From Phycisphaeraceae bacterium (GTDB taxonomy: Bacteria > Planctomycetota > Phycisphaerae > Phycisphaerales > Phycisphaeraceae), in contig JADZCD010000045.1 in assembly GCA_020851735.1 (NCBI GenBank), positions 1-64,000 on the forward strand: a stretch of DNA of 64,000 bases, written 5' to 3'. The notes beneath the pieces are model-generated. The model worked only from the letters and a program-made list of their open reading frames with translations, did no database searches and was not told the DNA's origin. Position numbers and translations under genes: made by a program. This document shows positions 1 to 7,532 of the stretch, in pieces. Within the stretch, counting starts at the first letter, position 1. Each line of letters begins with the position of its first letter.

Positions 1-152
1 GGGGCAAGGGCCACTGAGAAGCGGCCTATTGGGCTTGGCCCAGGCGACAGTGGCAGGTGTCCTGCCGTTCGCTTCCAGTAGACACACGAGCACCAATGTC
101 AGAGGGAAGAAACCTCGGGGTCCGGGGTTCGGGTTCCGGGGTCCGGGGGGAG

Positions 153-186
153 CACACAGCACGCTACGCGATGCTGTGTGGCACCC
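153..186 (+). repeat. REP-like palindrome, copy 1
   Basis: A perfect 9-bp stem, CACACAGCA (153-161) with TGCTGTGTG (172-180), has an inner CGC/GCG stem and is followed by GCACCC. Similar hairpins with the same GGCACCC-type tail lie at 13374-13407 and 31014-31047, and a diverged copy at 13224-13256. Confidence 0.7.
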
Positions 187-393
187 GAGACAGAGACCCG
201 AACGGACGGAGCCGAAAAAATCGTCCCTCTATATAGGGGCGTCGTAGCGCTTCTGTGCGCACGGCGCGCACCTTGGTGAGGCGTAAGATGATTGTGGGGC
301 TTGGATTACGTTGTGAATTTTTCGCCAATCGACTGTGAGTGAAGTGTTCGGTTTTGTGCGCGCTCCCGGAAGGGGAAGAAGGGTACGAGGTAT

Positions 394-419
394 GGGGTAG
401 GGGGTAGGGGGTAGAGGGG
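394..419 (+). other. G-quadruplex-type G-run tract
   Basis: Four G runs (394-397, 400-404, 407-411, 416-419) are separated by TA or TAGA. This fits the usual four-run pattern for an intramolecular G-quadruplex. No function is implied; it lies outside any gene. Confidence 0.5.
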
Positions 420-495
420 TGAAGGTAGAAAGTGGAGAGTAGGGAGGGAAGGCGTCCTCCGCCCCGCAGGGGCGGGGGGATGAGGAGACGGCGGA

Positions 496-715
496 CCACG
501 GGTTGCGCTGCGCCCGCCTGGCGGCGGGCGAGGCTTCACCCGTGGCTACAGTCCTTCGCCCCGTTGGGGCGGGAGGCGGGGAGGGGGACTACGGGTTGCG
601 CTGCGGCCGCCTTGGGGCGGGCGGAGGCTTTACCCGTGGCTACAGGCCTTCGCCCTGTTGGGGCGGGGAGGGGGAGGGGGACTACGGGTTGCGCTGCGGC
701 CGCTTTGGGGCTGGC
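496..715 (+). repeat. 93-bp tandem repeat, about 2.4 copies
   Basis: The landmark CACGGGTTGCGCTGC / TACGGGTTGCGCTGC recurs at about 496, 589 and 682, exactly 93 bp apart. The first two units each contain CTACGGGT or CCACGGGT and the inverse ACCCGTGG, plus a CGCCCC-GTT-GGGGCG-type hairpin; the third unit is cut short. The period is divisible by three, so a frame stays open through it, but the predicted peptide looks like repeat translation rather than protein. Confidence 0.75.
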
Positions 716-734
716 GGGGAAGGATGTGTTCTGT

Positions 735-1781
735 TTAGGTGGGGTCGTCCGGGTTGCGGATGGCGAAGGATTTACCGGTGAGGTGGATGAAGGCGTCTTC
801 GAGGGTGGGTTTGCCGAGGGTGACGGTGCGGACCGTGGGGGGAAGAAACGACGCGAGCTGGGCGAGAAAACGCGGGCCGTCGGGGCGTTCCATGCGGATG
901 CGGCCATCTAAGAGGCGAGGCTCGGTGCCGGTGGGCCAGGGGGCAAAGCGGGTGGAGATTTCGCGGCAGAGGCTTTCAGCGGCGGCGGCGGATTGGGCTT
1001 CGGGTGGCGTTTGGGAAAGCTCGATGGACAAGATGTCGCCGCCGACCAGGGATCGCAGGCGATCGGGGGCGTCCAGGGCCAGGAGCTTGCCGGCGGATAA
1101 TACGGCCAGGCGATCGCAGTCTTCGGCTAAGTCCATCAGGTGGGTGGTCAGGACCATGGTGACGCCGCGCTGGCGAAGCAGGGATAAATAGCGGGACAAA
1201 TCCTGGCGGGCGGAAGGGTCCAGGCCGGTGGAGGGTTCGTCGAGCAGGAGAAGGCGAGGCTGATGCAGGGTGGCTTTGGCGATGTCCACGCGACGGCGCA
1301 TGCCACCGCTGAGTTGCGCGACGGCCTGGTTCCTGCGGTCCAGCAGGTCCACGGCGGAAAGAGATTCTTGAATGCGGCGAGCCAAGTCGGAGCCGTGGAA
1401 GCCGTAGAGCAGGCCGTGGTGGTAGAGGTTCTCGGCCACGCTCAGTTGGTTGTCCAGGCTGGGGGATTGAAAGACCACGCCCAGACAGCGGCGGACGGCG
1501 GTGGGCTGATGTTCCAAGTCGTGGTTGAAGATGGCAGCGCGGCCGGAGCCGCAGGGACGCAGGGGCAGGAGCGTGGCCAGGAGGCGAAAGAGGGTGGTCT
1601 TGCCGCTGCCGTTGGGACCTAGGATGCCGAAGATTTCGCCGGGCTTGACGGTAAGAGTGACGTCGTCGAGGGCGGGCGGAGGCTGGGGGGCGCGGGCGGA
1701 TGAAGGGGGATAGCGGAAGGACAGGTGTTCGAGGTCCAAGGCGGGGATTGAATCGGCGGTGGAAGAAACGGTGGAGGGCAT
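735..1781 (-). CDS. ABC transporter ATP-binding protein
   Basis: Nucleotide-binding subunit of an ABC transporter, acting at the inner face of the membrane. Visible motifs are Walker A GPNGSGKTT, the signature LSGGMRRR, Walker B LLLLDEPSTGLDP and the H-loop LTTHLMD. The C-terminal part, about 90 residues, resembles the DUF4162-type tail of CcmA/NatA-like exporters. The ATG at 1781 is chosen; an in-frame TTG at 1799 would overlap ctaB by 14 bp, and neither has a clear ribosome site. It is the last gene of the ctaA-ctaB set. No permease follows before the window edge, so the partner must be encoded elsewhere. Substrate unknown; a role in cytochrome oxidase assembly is only suggested by position. 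Confidence 0.88.
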   Translation of the reverse strand: MPSTVSSTADSIPALDLEHLSFRYPPSSARAPQPPPALDDVTLTVKPGEIFGILGPNGSGKTTLFRLLATLLPLRPCGSGRAAIFNHDLEHQPTAVRRCLGVVFQSPSLDNQLSVAENLYHHGLLYGFHGSDLARRIQESLSAVDLLDRRNQAVAQLSGGMRRRVDIAKATLHQPRLLLLDEPSTGLDPSARQDLSRYLSLLRQRGVTMVLTTHLMDLAEDCDRLAVLSAGKLLALDAPDRLRSLVGGDILSIELSQTPPEAQSAAAAESLCREISTRFAPWPTGTEPRLLDGRIRMERPDGPRFLAQLASFLPPTVRTVTLGKPTLEDAFIHLTGKSFAIRNPDDPT

Positions 1782-1785
1782 AGGG

Positions 1786-2718
1786 CTAGTAGCGATCAAT
1801 TAAGAGGAAGGCTAAGACAAGGGGAAGATAGATCAGCGAGGCGAAGAACATGCGGCGGGCGCGGCCTTCGGAGGGTTGGAGCATCAGTTGCAGGCCAAGG
1901 GCAAGGAAGAGGAGCCCGAGGACCAAGGCGGAGGAGAAGTAGAACAGGCCGCTCAAATTGAGGAATAGAGGCAGACTGCCGACGGGCAGAAGCAGAAGGC
2001 ACCAGAGGACGATCTGGCGGAAGGTGGCTTTGCCGGTGGGATCGAGGACGGCGAGCGTGCGGAAACCGCCGCGGGCGTAGTCCTGGCGGTAGAGCCAGGC
2101 GATGGCCAGGAAGTGGGGGACCTGCCAGACGAACATCAGGGCGAAAATGGCCCAGGCTTCGAGGCCCACGCCGTTGCGGGCGGCGGCGAAGCCGATGACG
2201 GGGGGCAGGGCGCCGGGGACAGCGCCGATGATCAGGCTCAGGCTGCTTAGGCGCTTCATCGGGGTGTAGATCAGGACGTAGCTGACGATGGTGAAGACGG
2301 CGATCAAGGCCGCGAGGGAATTGTTGAAAGTCGCCAGGAGGCCCACGCCCAGAGTGCAGAGCGTTAAGGCGAAGAGCATGGCCTGGCGGGTGGTCATGCG
2401 GCCGGCGGGCAAGGGGCGATGGCGGGTGCGGAGCATCAGGGCGTCGGCGTCACGTTCGGCGATCTGGTTGAGGGTGGAAGCGCCCATGCAGGACAAGGAG
2501 GTGCCCAGGAGGGCGAAGCATAATTTCGCCCAGGAGAAGTCCTGGACGAGCCCGGCGAGGCCCAGGGAGTAGCCGATGTAAGCGGTGATGGCGACCATGA
2601 GGGTGATGCGCGGCTTGGCGAGCTGGGAGAGATCGGCAAGCAGGCTGCGCAGACCGCGCGCGATCGTCAGCGAATCAGTCCAGAAGGCGTCGGGATGGTC
2701 CTGGGTCATCTGGGTCAT
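1786..2718 (-). CDS. ctaB: Protoheme IX farnesyltransferase (heme O synthase)
   Basis: UbiA-family membrane prenyltransferase (COX10/CyoE) that adds a farnesyl group to heme B, giving heme O for cytochrome oxidase. The Asp-rich prenyl-diphosphate site NQIAERDADALMLRTRHR is present, with many hydrophobic membrane segments. Its 310 residues fit the family. The start ATG overlaps the ctaA stop codon as ATGA, so the two are probably translationally coupled. Together with ctaA it makes heme A, implying an aa3-type terminal oxidase elsewhere in the genome. Confidence 0.95.
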   Translation of the reverse strand: MTQMTQDHPDAFWTDSLTIARGLRSLLADLSQLAKPRITLMVAITAYIGYSLGLAGLVQDFSWAKLCFALLGTSLSCMGASTLNQIAERDADALMLRTRHRPLPAGRMTTRQAMLFALTLCTLGVGLLATFNNSLAALIAVFTIVSYVLIYTPMKRLSSLSLIIGAVPGALPPVIGFAAARNGVGLEAWAIFALMFVWQVPHFLAIAWLYRQDYARGGFRTLAVLDPTGKATFRQIVLWCLLLLPVGSLPLFLNLSGLFYFSSALVLGLLFLALGLQLMLQPSEGRARRMFFASLIYLPLVLAFLLIDRY

Positions 2719-3938
2719 GCGGGGTGACTCTTAAGGGCGTAGATGGGCGGGGAGGCGGAGGATGGGGCGAGGGGGGAGGGATAGAGCAGGTGGATGCGGT
2801 AGGTGAGCAGAGCGGCGGTGGCCAGGAGGATGGAGCCTAAGGCTTGATGGGCGGTGGCGACTTCAGGGTGGCCGGGGCGCGTGCCGGTCCAGATGATGGC
2901 GGCGCCTAAGGCTATCTGCAGGATGACGAGGAAGGTTAAGCCCAAGGCGGGGCGAAGGAGATAACCGAGGCCGACGGCCACGCGGGAGAGGCGGTGCATC
3001 AGATAGGCCATGGCGACGACCACGACCAGGCCCCAGATACGATGGGCGAAGTGGATGGCCACCTGACCGGGTGAAGCCAGGGGGTAGCCGGCGGGCATGT
3101 TTTTGATGAAGGGCTGGCTGGCGATGACGATTTCGTCTTGGCTTAAGGGGGGAATCAGTCGGCCGAAGCTGCTGGGGAAATCGGGGATGGCCAGGCCGGC
3201 AGCGCTGTGGCGGACGGCGGCGCCTAAGGTCAGTTGGATCAGGAGAGTCAGAAGGAGCAAGACCGAGGCGGTGCGCAGGGATGACGAGAGGGCGTTAAAG
3301 GCGACGGGGGGCTGGGTGGCGGCGTAGGCGAGCCAGCGGCGACTGACGGCGGCGGCGATCAGGGCGGTGACGCAGAGGAACAGTTGGCCGACGACGCCAT
3401 GCACGACGGCGAAGACCAGGCCGACGAAGGTGCCGTAGTCAAAGTGCAGGGTGACGCGCAGACCGCCTAAGACGCCTTGGACGATGACCAGGAGTAGGGC
3501 GAAGAGGCCCAGCCAGCGCAGCCAGCGGCGGGATTTCTGGGTTTTCCAGAGGCTGACGGCAACGGCGATGGTCAGCAGGCCGACGACGGTGCCCTTGAGG
3601 CGGTGGGTGTGTTCCAAGCGTGCGGCGGGATCGGTCCACCAGAGGCTCGGCGGCGAAGTGAACATGTTGTGTTCGTAAGTTTGCGGCCAATCGGGGACGG
3701 ACAGGCCGGCGTTGCGGCTGGTGACGGTGCCGCCGAGGACGATCAGGAGGAAGGTGGCCAGGACCAGAAGGATGCTAAGGCGATAGAGCCAGGGGCGATA
3801 GGGAGTGGGGGAACCCGAAGACGCGGCGATCTGCGATCGCCCGCTAAACAGTGAGGTACTGGCGGGAGCACCGCTTGCTGACGCGCGCGGCTCGTTGAAG
3901 CGATTACTTCCGGGGGTGGGGGTAGTTCCGGGGGTCAT
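2715..3938 (-). CDS. ctaA: Heme A synthase, COX15/CtaA family
   Basis: Membrane oxygenase that converts heme O to heme A. Two homologous halves can be seen. Half one has GGTVTSRNAGLSVPDWP and the heme-ligand motif EHTHRLKG; half two has GLAIPDFP, HFAHRIWG and ATAHQALG. About eight membrane segments are expected. The protein is 407 residues; roughly the first 45 are Ser/Pro/Thr-rich, low in complexity and encoded partly by the repeated 11-mer ACTTCCGGGGG (3906-3916), so this tail may be a recent extension or the true start may lie further in. Operon with ctaB. Confidence 0.93.
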   Translation of the reverse strand: MTPGTTPTPGSNRFNEPRASASGAPASTSLFSGRSQIAASSGSPTPYRPWLYRLSILLVLATFLLIVLGGTVTSRNAGLSVPDWPQTYEHNMFTSPPSLWWTDPAARLEHTHRLKGTVVGLLTIAVAVSLWKTQKSRRWLRWLGLFALLLVIVQGVLGGLRVTLHFDYGTFVGLVFAVVHGVVGQLFLCVTALIAAAVSRRWLAYAATQPPVAFNALSSSLRTASVLLLLTLLIQLTLGAAVRHSAAGLAIPDFPSSFGRLIPPLSQDEIVIASQPFIKNMPAGYPLASPGQVAIHFAHRIWGLVVVVAMAYLMHRLSRVAVGLGYLLRPALGLTFLVILQIALGAAIIWTGTRPGHPEVATAHQALGSILLATAALLTYRIHLLYPSPLAPSSASPPIYALKSHPA

Positions 3939-4030
3939 GATGGATGAGGCCTCCTGAACGCGGCAGGCACATTGTAGGAAGAAGCCAAAGGTATGTCCCG
4001 CGGTACGAGGGAGAGCATGTCGGCGAAGTG

Positions 4031-5293
4031 CTAGCAGGAAAGGAAAAGATCGCCATGGGCGAGGCAGCGGCAGAGGTGGCTGTAGACGTGATGAAGTTTG
4101 GCGGCTGTGGGGGCTGGGCCGGCGGCTTGGAGGAGGCGGCGAGCCAGGGGGCCGTGCTGGAGAATGACGCGGAGGGCGTGGCGATGGCTGTCCAGAGCGG
4201 CGGGATCGAAGCGATCAACGGACGCGATGAGGTGTTGCCATAGATCGCCGGCGGTGGGAGAGGATTTGTTTGGCGCGGCGGCCCAGCCTAAGGCGCGGAG
4301 ATAGGCGGGGTTTTTGATGGGGGCCTGGTCGGCGGCGCGGATGGTGGAAGTGAGGATGTCGGCCAGGGGCTGGGTGGGCCAGGATTGCTGATCTTGCAGG
4401 GTCGACCATTGCTCAGCGACGAGCAGGCGGAGGACGGCGGTGACGGCGGCGGCGACGGCGATGTCGGCCTGGGGGCACTCCTGGGCGTCGAGCAGGCGGA
4501 TTTCGATGGCATCGCGGTCAAAGCGGGCGATGGCGCCGCGGGCGTTGGACCATTCGTAGCGGAGCGTGCCGGCGGGGTCGAGGGGTTTGAGGTCCTGGTA
4601 GATGCGGTCGAGGATCTGGCTTTGGTAGGTGTCGGGGGTGAAGACGGGTTCGGGGATGACGGCGGCGGTGAGGGAGGGGATTTTTTTGCAGTTGTCGCGA
4701 TAGGCCAGGAGGCGGTTGTCCAGATGGCTGGTGGATTTACCTTCCACAAAGGGAGAGCTGGCGGCCAGGGCGGGGAGGATGGGCAGAATCAGGCGGATGG
4801 CGGCGTGGAGGCGGGCGAACTGGTCGGTGTCGGCGAAGGGGAGATTTAAGTGGGTGCTTTGGAGGTTGGCCCAGCCGTGCCCGCGGCAGTTGAAAATACG
4901 ATGGAAGGTTTCGTAGACGATGTTGTTGTCGTGCGGCCAGAGTTTGCTCTGGGTGTGGGGGTTCATCCAGGGGTGCATGGCCGAGGGCATCAGCTGTCCG
5001 CCGAGCGGTTCAAGGAGGTGGTTGATGCGGGCGACGTGGGCTTGGAAGGAGTCGGCCAGGCCGGTGAACGATGAGGCTGGGTTGGCGGTTTTCAGCTCCA
5101 GGACGTGGAGCATCAGCTCGTTGGACCAGGCGATGGAGTCGGAGTCGACGTCGGAGGTGATGCGGCCGGTCTGGGCGAGGAAGACCTGGTCGGCCACGGG
5201 CAGGACGTCGAGGGTGTCCTGGTGGACGATCATGTATTCGATTTCCACCCCGGCGGCCTGGAAGAGGCCCAGGGTGCTGCTACTCGCGGGCAC
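4031..5293 (-). CDS. GCS2-family carboxylate-amine ligase
   Basis: Member of the glutamate-cysteine ligase 2 superfamily (YbdK/COG2170-like), ATP-dependent enzymes that join a carboxylate to an amine. The N-terminal GVEIEYMIV carries the paired acidic metal ligands, and STHLNLPF supplies the conserved His-containing strand. Its 420 residues are within the family range. It overlaps the upstream ATP-grasp gene by 14 bp, so the two are surely co-translated. GCS2 plus RimK-like ATP-grasp pairs have been predicted to make peptide-like metabolites or modify proteins. The substrate cannot be read from sequence; glutathione synthesis is possible but not shown. Confidence 0.85.
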   Translation of the reverse strand: MPASSSTLGLFQAAGVEIEYMIVHQDTLDVLPVADQVFLAQTGRITSDVDSDSIAWSNELMLHVLELKTANPASSFTGLADSFQAHVARINHLLEPLGGQLMPSAMHPWMNPHTQSKLWPHDNNIVYETFHRIFNCRGHGWANLQSTHLNLPFADTDQFARLHAAIRLILPILPALAASSPFVEGKSTSHLDNRLLAYRDNCKKIPSLTAAVIPEPVFTPDTYQSQILDRIYQDLKPLDPAGTLRYEWSNARGAIARFDRDAIEIRLLDAQECPQADIAVAAAVTAVLRLLVAEQWSTLQDQQSWPTQPLADILTSTIRAADQAPIKNPAYLRALGWAAAPNKSSPTAGDLWQHLIASVDRFDPAALDSHRHALRVILQHGPLARRLLQAAGPAPTAAKLHHVYSHLCRCLAHGDLFLSC

Positions 5294-6758
5294 GGGTCGT
5301 CACTCCGTTACGGATTTTTTCAATGCGGCGGACGAAGGACTGGATGATTTTGTCGTAGAGTTCGTCCTTGAGGATTTTGTCCTCGTACCCGCCGTCGATG
5401 CTGGGGTTGTCGTTGATTTCCATGACGTAGAGATCGCGGCCGGAGTGTTTGAGGTCGACGCCGTAGAGGCCGTCGCCGATCAAGCGGGCGGCCCGGACGG
5501 CCAGGGCGACCACGCGGCGGGGGGCGTCTTCGACGGCGAGGGTTTCGACGCGGCCGTATTGGGTGTTGCCCTGGGCGCTCTGGCCCTGGATCTGCCAGCG
5601 GCCCTTGGCCATGAAGTAACGGCAGACGTAGAGAGGCTGGCCGTCAAGCACGCCGACGCGCCAGTCAAAATCGGTGGGGAGGAAACGCTGAGCGACTAAG
5701 AGGTCGGATTCCTCGAGGAGTTCATCGACTTTGACGTGCAGTTCTTCCTCGGTGTCGGCGCGGACGACGCCGCGGGAGAAGGAGCTGTCGGGCTGCTTGA
5801 GGACGACGGGCAGGCCGAGGGAGCCGATGAGCTCGTCGACGTTGTCGCGGTGGACGATGACGGTCTGGGGAACGGGGATGCGTCCGAGGGTCAGGCGTTC
5901 GGCCAGGTAGACTTTGTTGGTGCAGCGGGCGATGGAGACGGGGTCGTCGATGACGGCCAGGCCCTCGGCGGCGGCGCGGCGGGAGAAGCGGAAGGTGTAG
6001 TGATCGACGGCGGTGGTGACGCGGATGAAGAGGGCGTCAAAGGCGCCCACGCGGCTGAAGTCGTCGCGGCCGATGAGTTCGGCGGCGATGCCGGCGCGGG
6101 CGGCGGCGCGAATGAAGCGGCGCAGGGCCAGCTCGTCGGAAGGCGGGTGGGGATCCTGGGGGTCCACGAGGATGGCCAGGTCGTACTTGGCTGGGCGGCT
6201 GGCGCGGGTGAAGCGGGTGCGGTGGGCGAAGTAGCGATTGGCGGCTTCGACGACCGAGGTGTGGTGGGATTCGGGAATTTCGTCGGCGGGGATGGGGGTG
6301 ATGCTCTGGATCAGCCATTTGTCGCGGCGGGTGAAGTGGGCCCGCAGCAGGGGGGTGCGAAAGAGGCTAAAGAGCTTGCCGCCCAGGCGTTCGTCACGCT
6401 TGGCCAAGGTCTGCCCGAAGTACATGCTCAAGGTGAACTGGTTGCCGCGGACGGTGCGCAGGCTGCGCTGGATCAGTTCGTCGACGTCCTCAGCGAGCAA
6501 GCGCGAGAGGCCGACGGATTTCATGTCCTGGATGGTGATGACGTCGGGCTGAGGTTTGTGGCCGCGGGCTTCGGCCAAGAGGGAGACGTAGTAGCCTAAG
6601 CTCTGATAGCTGTAGGAGCGGCAGAGATTGATCACGCGGGTGTCGCGCATGGCGTTGAAGGCGGGGTCCGTCAGGTATTGACGGGCGGACACCACGTCCA
6701 CGCCCCGTAAAGCGAAGGGCCAATCCGCAGGCGTATTCACGACGATCAGTGCGGGCAT
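5280..6758 (-). CDS. RimK-like ATP-grasp ligase with N-terminal RLAN-type domain
   Basis: ATP-grasp enzyme of the RimK/glutathione synthetase type, forming an amide bond through an acyl-phosphate. Residues 1-150 match in character the RimK-like N-terminal domain (VVNTPADWPF, INLCRSYSYQSLGYY). A linker follows, then the ATP-grasp fold at about 285-480 with VVLKQPDSSFSRGV, GVDLK and the metal-binding MEINDNPSIDGG. It is 492 residues long and first of a two-gene unit with the GCS2 ligase. No transporter or substrate protein lies beside it, so the product is unknown. It starts at ATG 6758. Confidence 0.87.
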   Translation of the reverse strand: MPALIVVNTPADWPFALRGVDVVSARQYLTDPAFNAMRDTRVINLCRSYSYQSLGYYVSLLAEARGHKPQPDVITIQDMKSVGLSRLLAEDVDELIQRSLRTVRGNQFTLSMYFGQTLAKRDERLGGKLFSLFRTPLLRAHFTRRDKWLIQSITPIPADEIPESHHTSVVEAANRYFAHRTRFTRASRPAKYDLAILVDPQDPHPPSDELALRRFIRAAARAGIAAELIGRDDFSRVGAFDALFIRVTTAVDHYTFRFSRRAAAEGLAVIDDPVSIARCTNKVYLAERLTLGRIPVPQTVIVHRDNVDELIGSLGLPVVLKQPDSSFSRGVVRADTEEELHVKVDELLEESDLLVAQRFLPTDFDWRVGVLDGQPLYVCRYFMAKGRWQIQGQSAQGNTQYGRVETLAVEDAPRRVVALAVRAARLIGDGLYGVDLKHSGRDLYVMEINDNPSIDGGYEDKILKDELYDKIIQSFVRRIEKIRNGVTTRARE

Positions 6759-7271
6759 AAATCAACCACGCTCCCCCGCGTGGATGGCTGGGGGGAACCA
6801 TCCATGACGACCAGAAGTTCAGGGTAAAGAGAAAGAAAAGATGCGCCAAGAATCCGGCGGCGGAGCGATGCTCCAGCCCACGGCGAAGAAAACGCCCGCG
6901 GGCTGGAGGACGTACCCGGAGGTTCTTCAAGCTCCTCGGAGGCGAGCAGGTTGTGCGGGGAAGAGGTCAAGGTTGTGATTCCATGGGTCGCCGGGGTAGC
7001 CGGGAACTTGGATTTAAGGGATTCAACTTCCCTGGGCCGGGGGTACTTTTCCGGGTGGCCGGGGGGCGGGGGAGATTTTACCTATTTCTGGGGATGACAA
7101 GCAGGTCAGGGGGCAATGTGGAAAGCCTGGGCTGGATCTTGGGGGAAGCGTATGGGCGGGAGACCAACCCCGCGCTGCCGCGCGGGGCTATGGACCCCCG
7201 GAATGGTGTGGCATGGCGGTGTTTGATGGGGAAGGGGAAGGGTGTTGCAGGGGGAGGGGGCGTTTTTTTAT
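6759..7271. other. Intergenic region without a supported gene
   Basis: GC-rich spacer between the divergent ligase pair and the cimA leader. It contains the hairpin CCCCGCGC-TGCC-GCGCGGGG (7168-7187) and several CCGGGG-type short repeats. A 151-codon frame crosses it but has low-complexity Gly/Arg composition and no recognisable domain. Confidence 0.65.
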
Positions 7272-7299
7272 TTGCCTGGAGGGGGTTCGGTGATATGAT
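7272..7299 (+). promoter_or_regulatory. Sigma-70-type promoter for the cimA leader
   Basis: A -35-like TTGCCT (7272-7277), a 16-bp spacer and a -10 TATGAT (7294-7299, one mismatch from TATAAT) place transcription start near 7306. That leaves about 17 nt before the leader-peptide ATG, with GGAG at 7312-7315 as ribosome site. Confidence 0.6.
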
Positions 7300-7322
7300 A
7301 AACGCGGTTACGGAGTTAAAAA

Positions 7323-7388
7323 ATGCTTTCGATAGTTGCCCTGCCGAGCCTGATTATTGGGATTACCCGCGAAACTTCGCGCCGGTAG
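7323..7388 (+). CDS. cimA leader peptide (attenuator control peptide)
   Basis: A 21-codon frame, reading MLSIVALPSLIIGITRETSR plus a final Arg, ends at TAG 7386-7388. Eight of 21 residues are Leu, Ile or Val, including Ile-Ile-Gly-Ile at codons 11-14 and a rare ATA Ile codon at 4. GGAG lies 7 nt before the ATG. It sits just downstream of a -10 element and just upstream of competing hairpins and a terminator, as leader peptides of ilv, leu and his operons do. The inferred role is to sense charged tRNA-Ile by ribosome stalling, not to make a functional peptide. An overlapping 37-codon frame at 7295-7408 competes as an interpretation, but its ATG falls inside the -10 element. Confidence 0.7.
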   Translation: MLSIVALPSLIIGITRETSRR

Positions 7389-7445
7389 GGCGGTCAATTC
7401 ATCATTAAAAGACCACGGGCCCTGCCAGCGAGGCAGGGCCTTTTT
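7337..7445 (+). promoter_or_regulatory. Four-segment transcription attenuator of cimA
   Basis: Segment 1 is GCCCTGCC (7338-7345, inside the leader frame). Segment 2 is GGTAGGGC (7384-7391, containing the leader stop). Segment 3 is GGCCCTGCC (7418-7426) and segment 4 is GGCAGGGCC (7432-7440). Segments 1:2, 2:3 and 3:4 can each pair over at least 8 bp with at most two wobbles, and 3:4 is followed by TTTTT. A ribosome stalled at the Ile codons (7353-7364) would cover segment 1 and free 2 to pair with 3, preventing the terminator. A ribosome reaching the stop would cover 2 and let 3:4 form. An extra small hairpin, CGCGA-AACT-TCGCG, lies at 7368-7381. Confidence 0.75.
7418..7445 (+). terminator. 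Intrinsic terminator (attenuator segments 3:4)
   Basis: Perfect 9-bp stem GGCCCTGCC (7418-7426) and GGCAGGGCC (7432-7440) with a 5-nt loop, followed directly by five T. It lies 88 bp before the cimA start and downstream of the cimA promoter, so it acts inside the cimA transcript rather than at the end of another gene. Confidence 0.85.
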
Positions 7446-7532
7446 CATTAGGTGAACGTGGTTGGTCGATGGTTCCGGGGGAGCTTGCGGGAAAACTCCG
7501 GGGAAGACTTCCGGGGGAAGGTGAGAATCAAA

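Larger units (their letters stand above)
1..734. other. Repeat-filled intergenic region
   Basis: No convincing gene. The stretch lies beyond the 3' end of the ABC ATPase and holds a REP-like palindrome, a G-run tract and a 93-bp tandem repeat, each listed separately. Open frames here are short, rich in Arg/Gly/Pro and explained by the GC-rich repeats. Confidence 0.7.

Noticed and set aside
432-911. 159-codon frame through the tandem repeat
   Set aside because: Its repeated GTTGCAAAALG peptide comes from the 93-bp DNA repeat, and it runs antisense into the ABC ATPase.
6953-7294. Frame entering the cimA leader from upstream
   Set aside because: Low-complexity Gly/Arg sequence, no start signal, and the promoter lies inside it.
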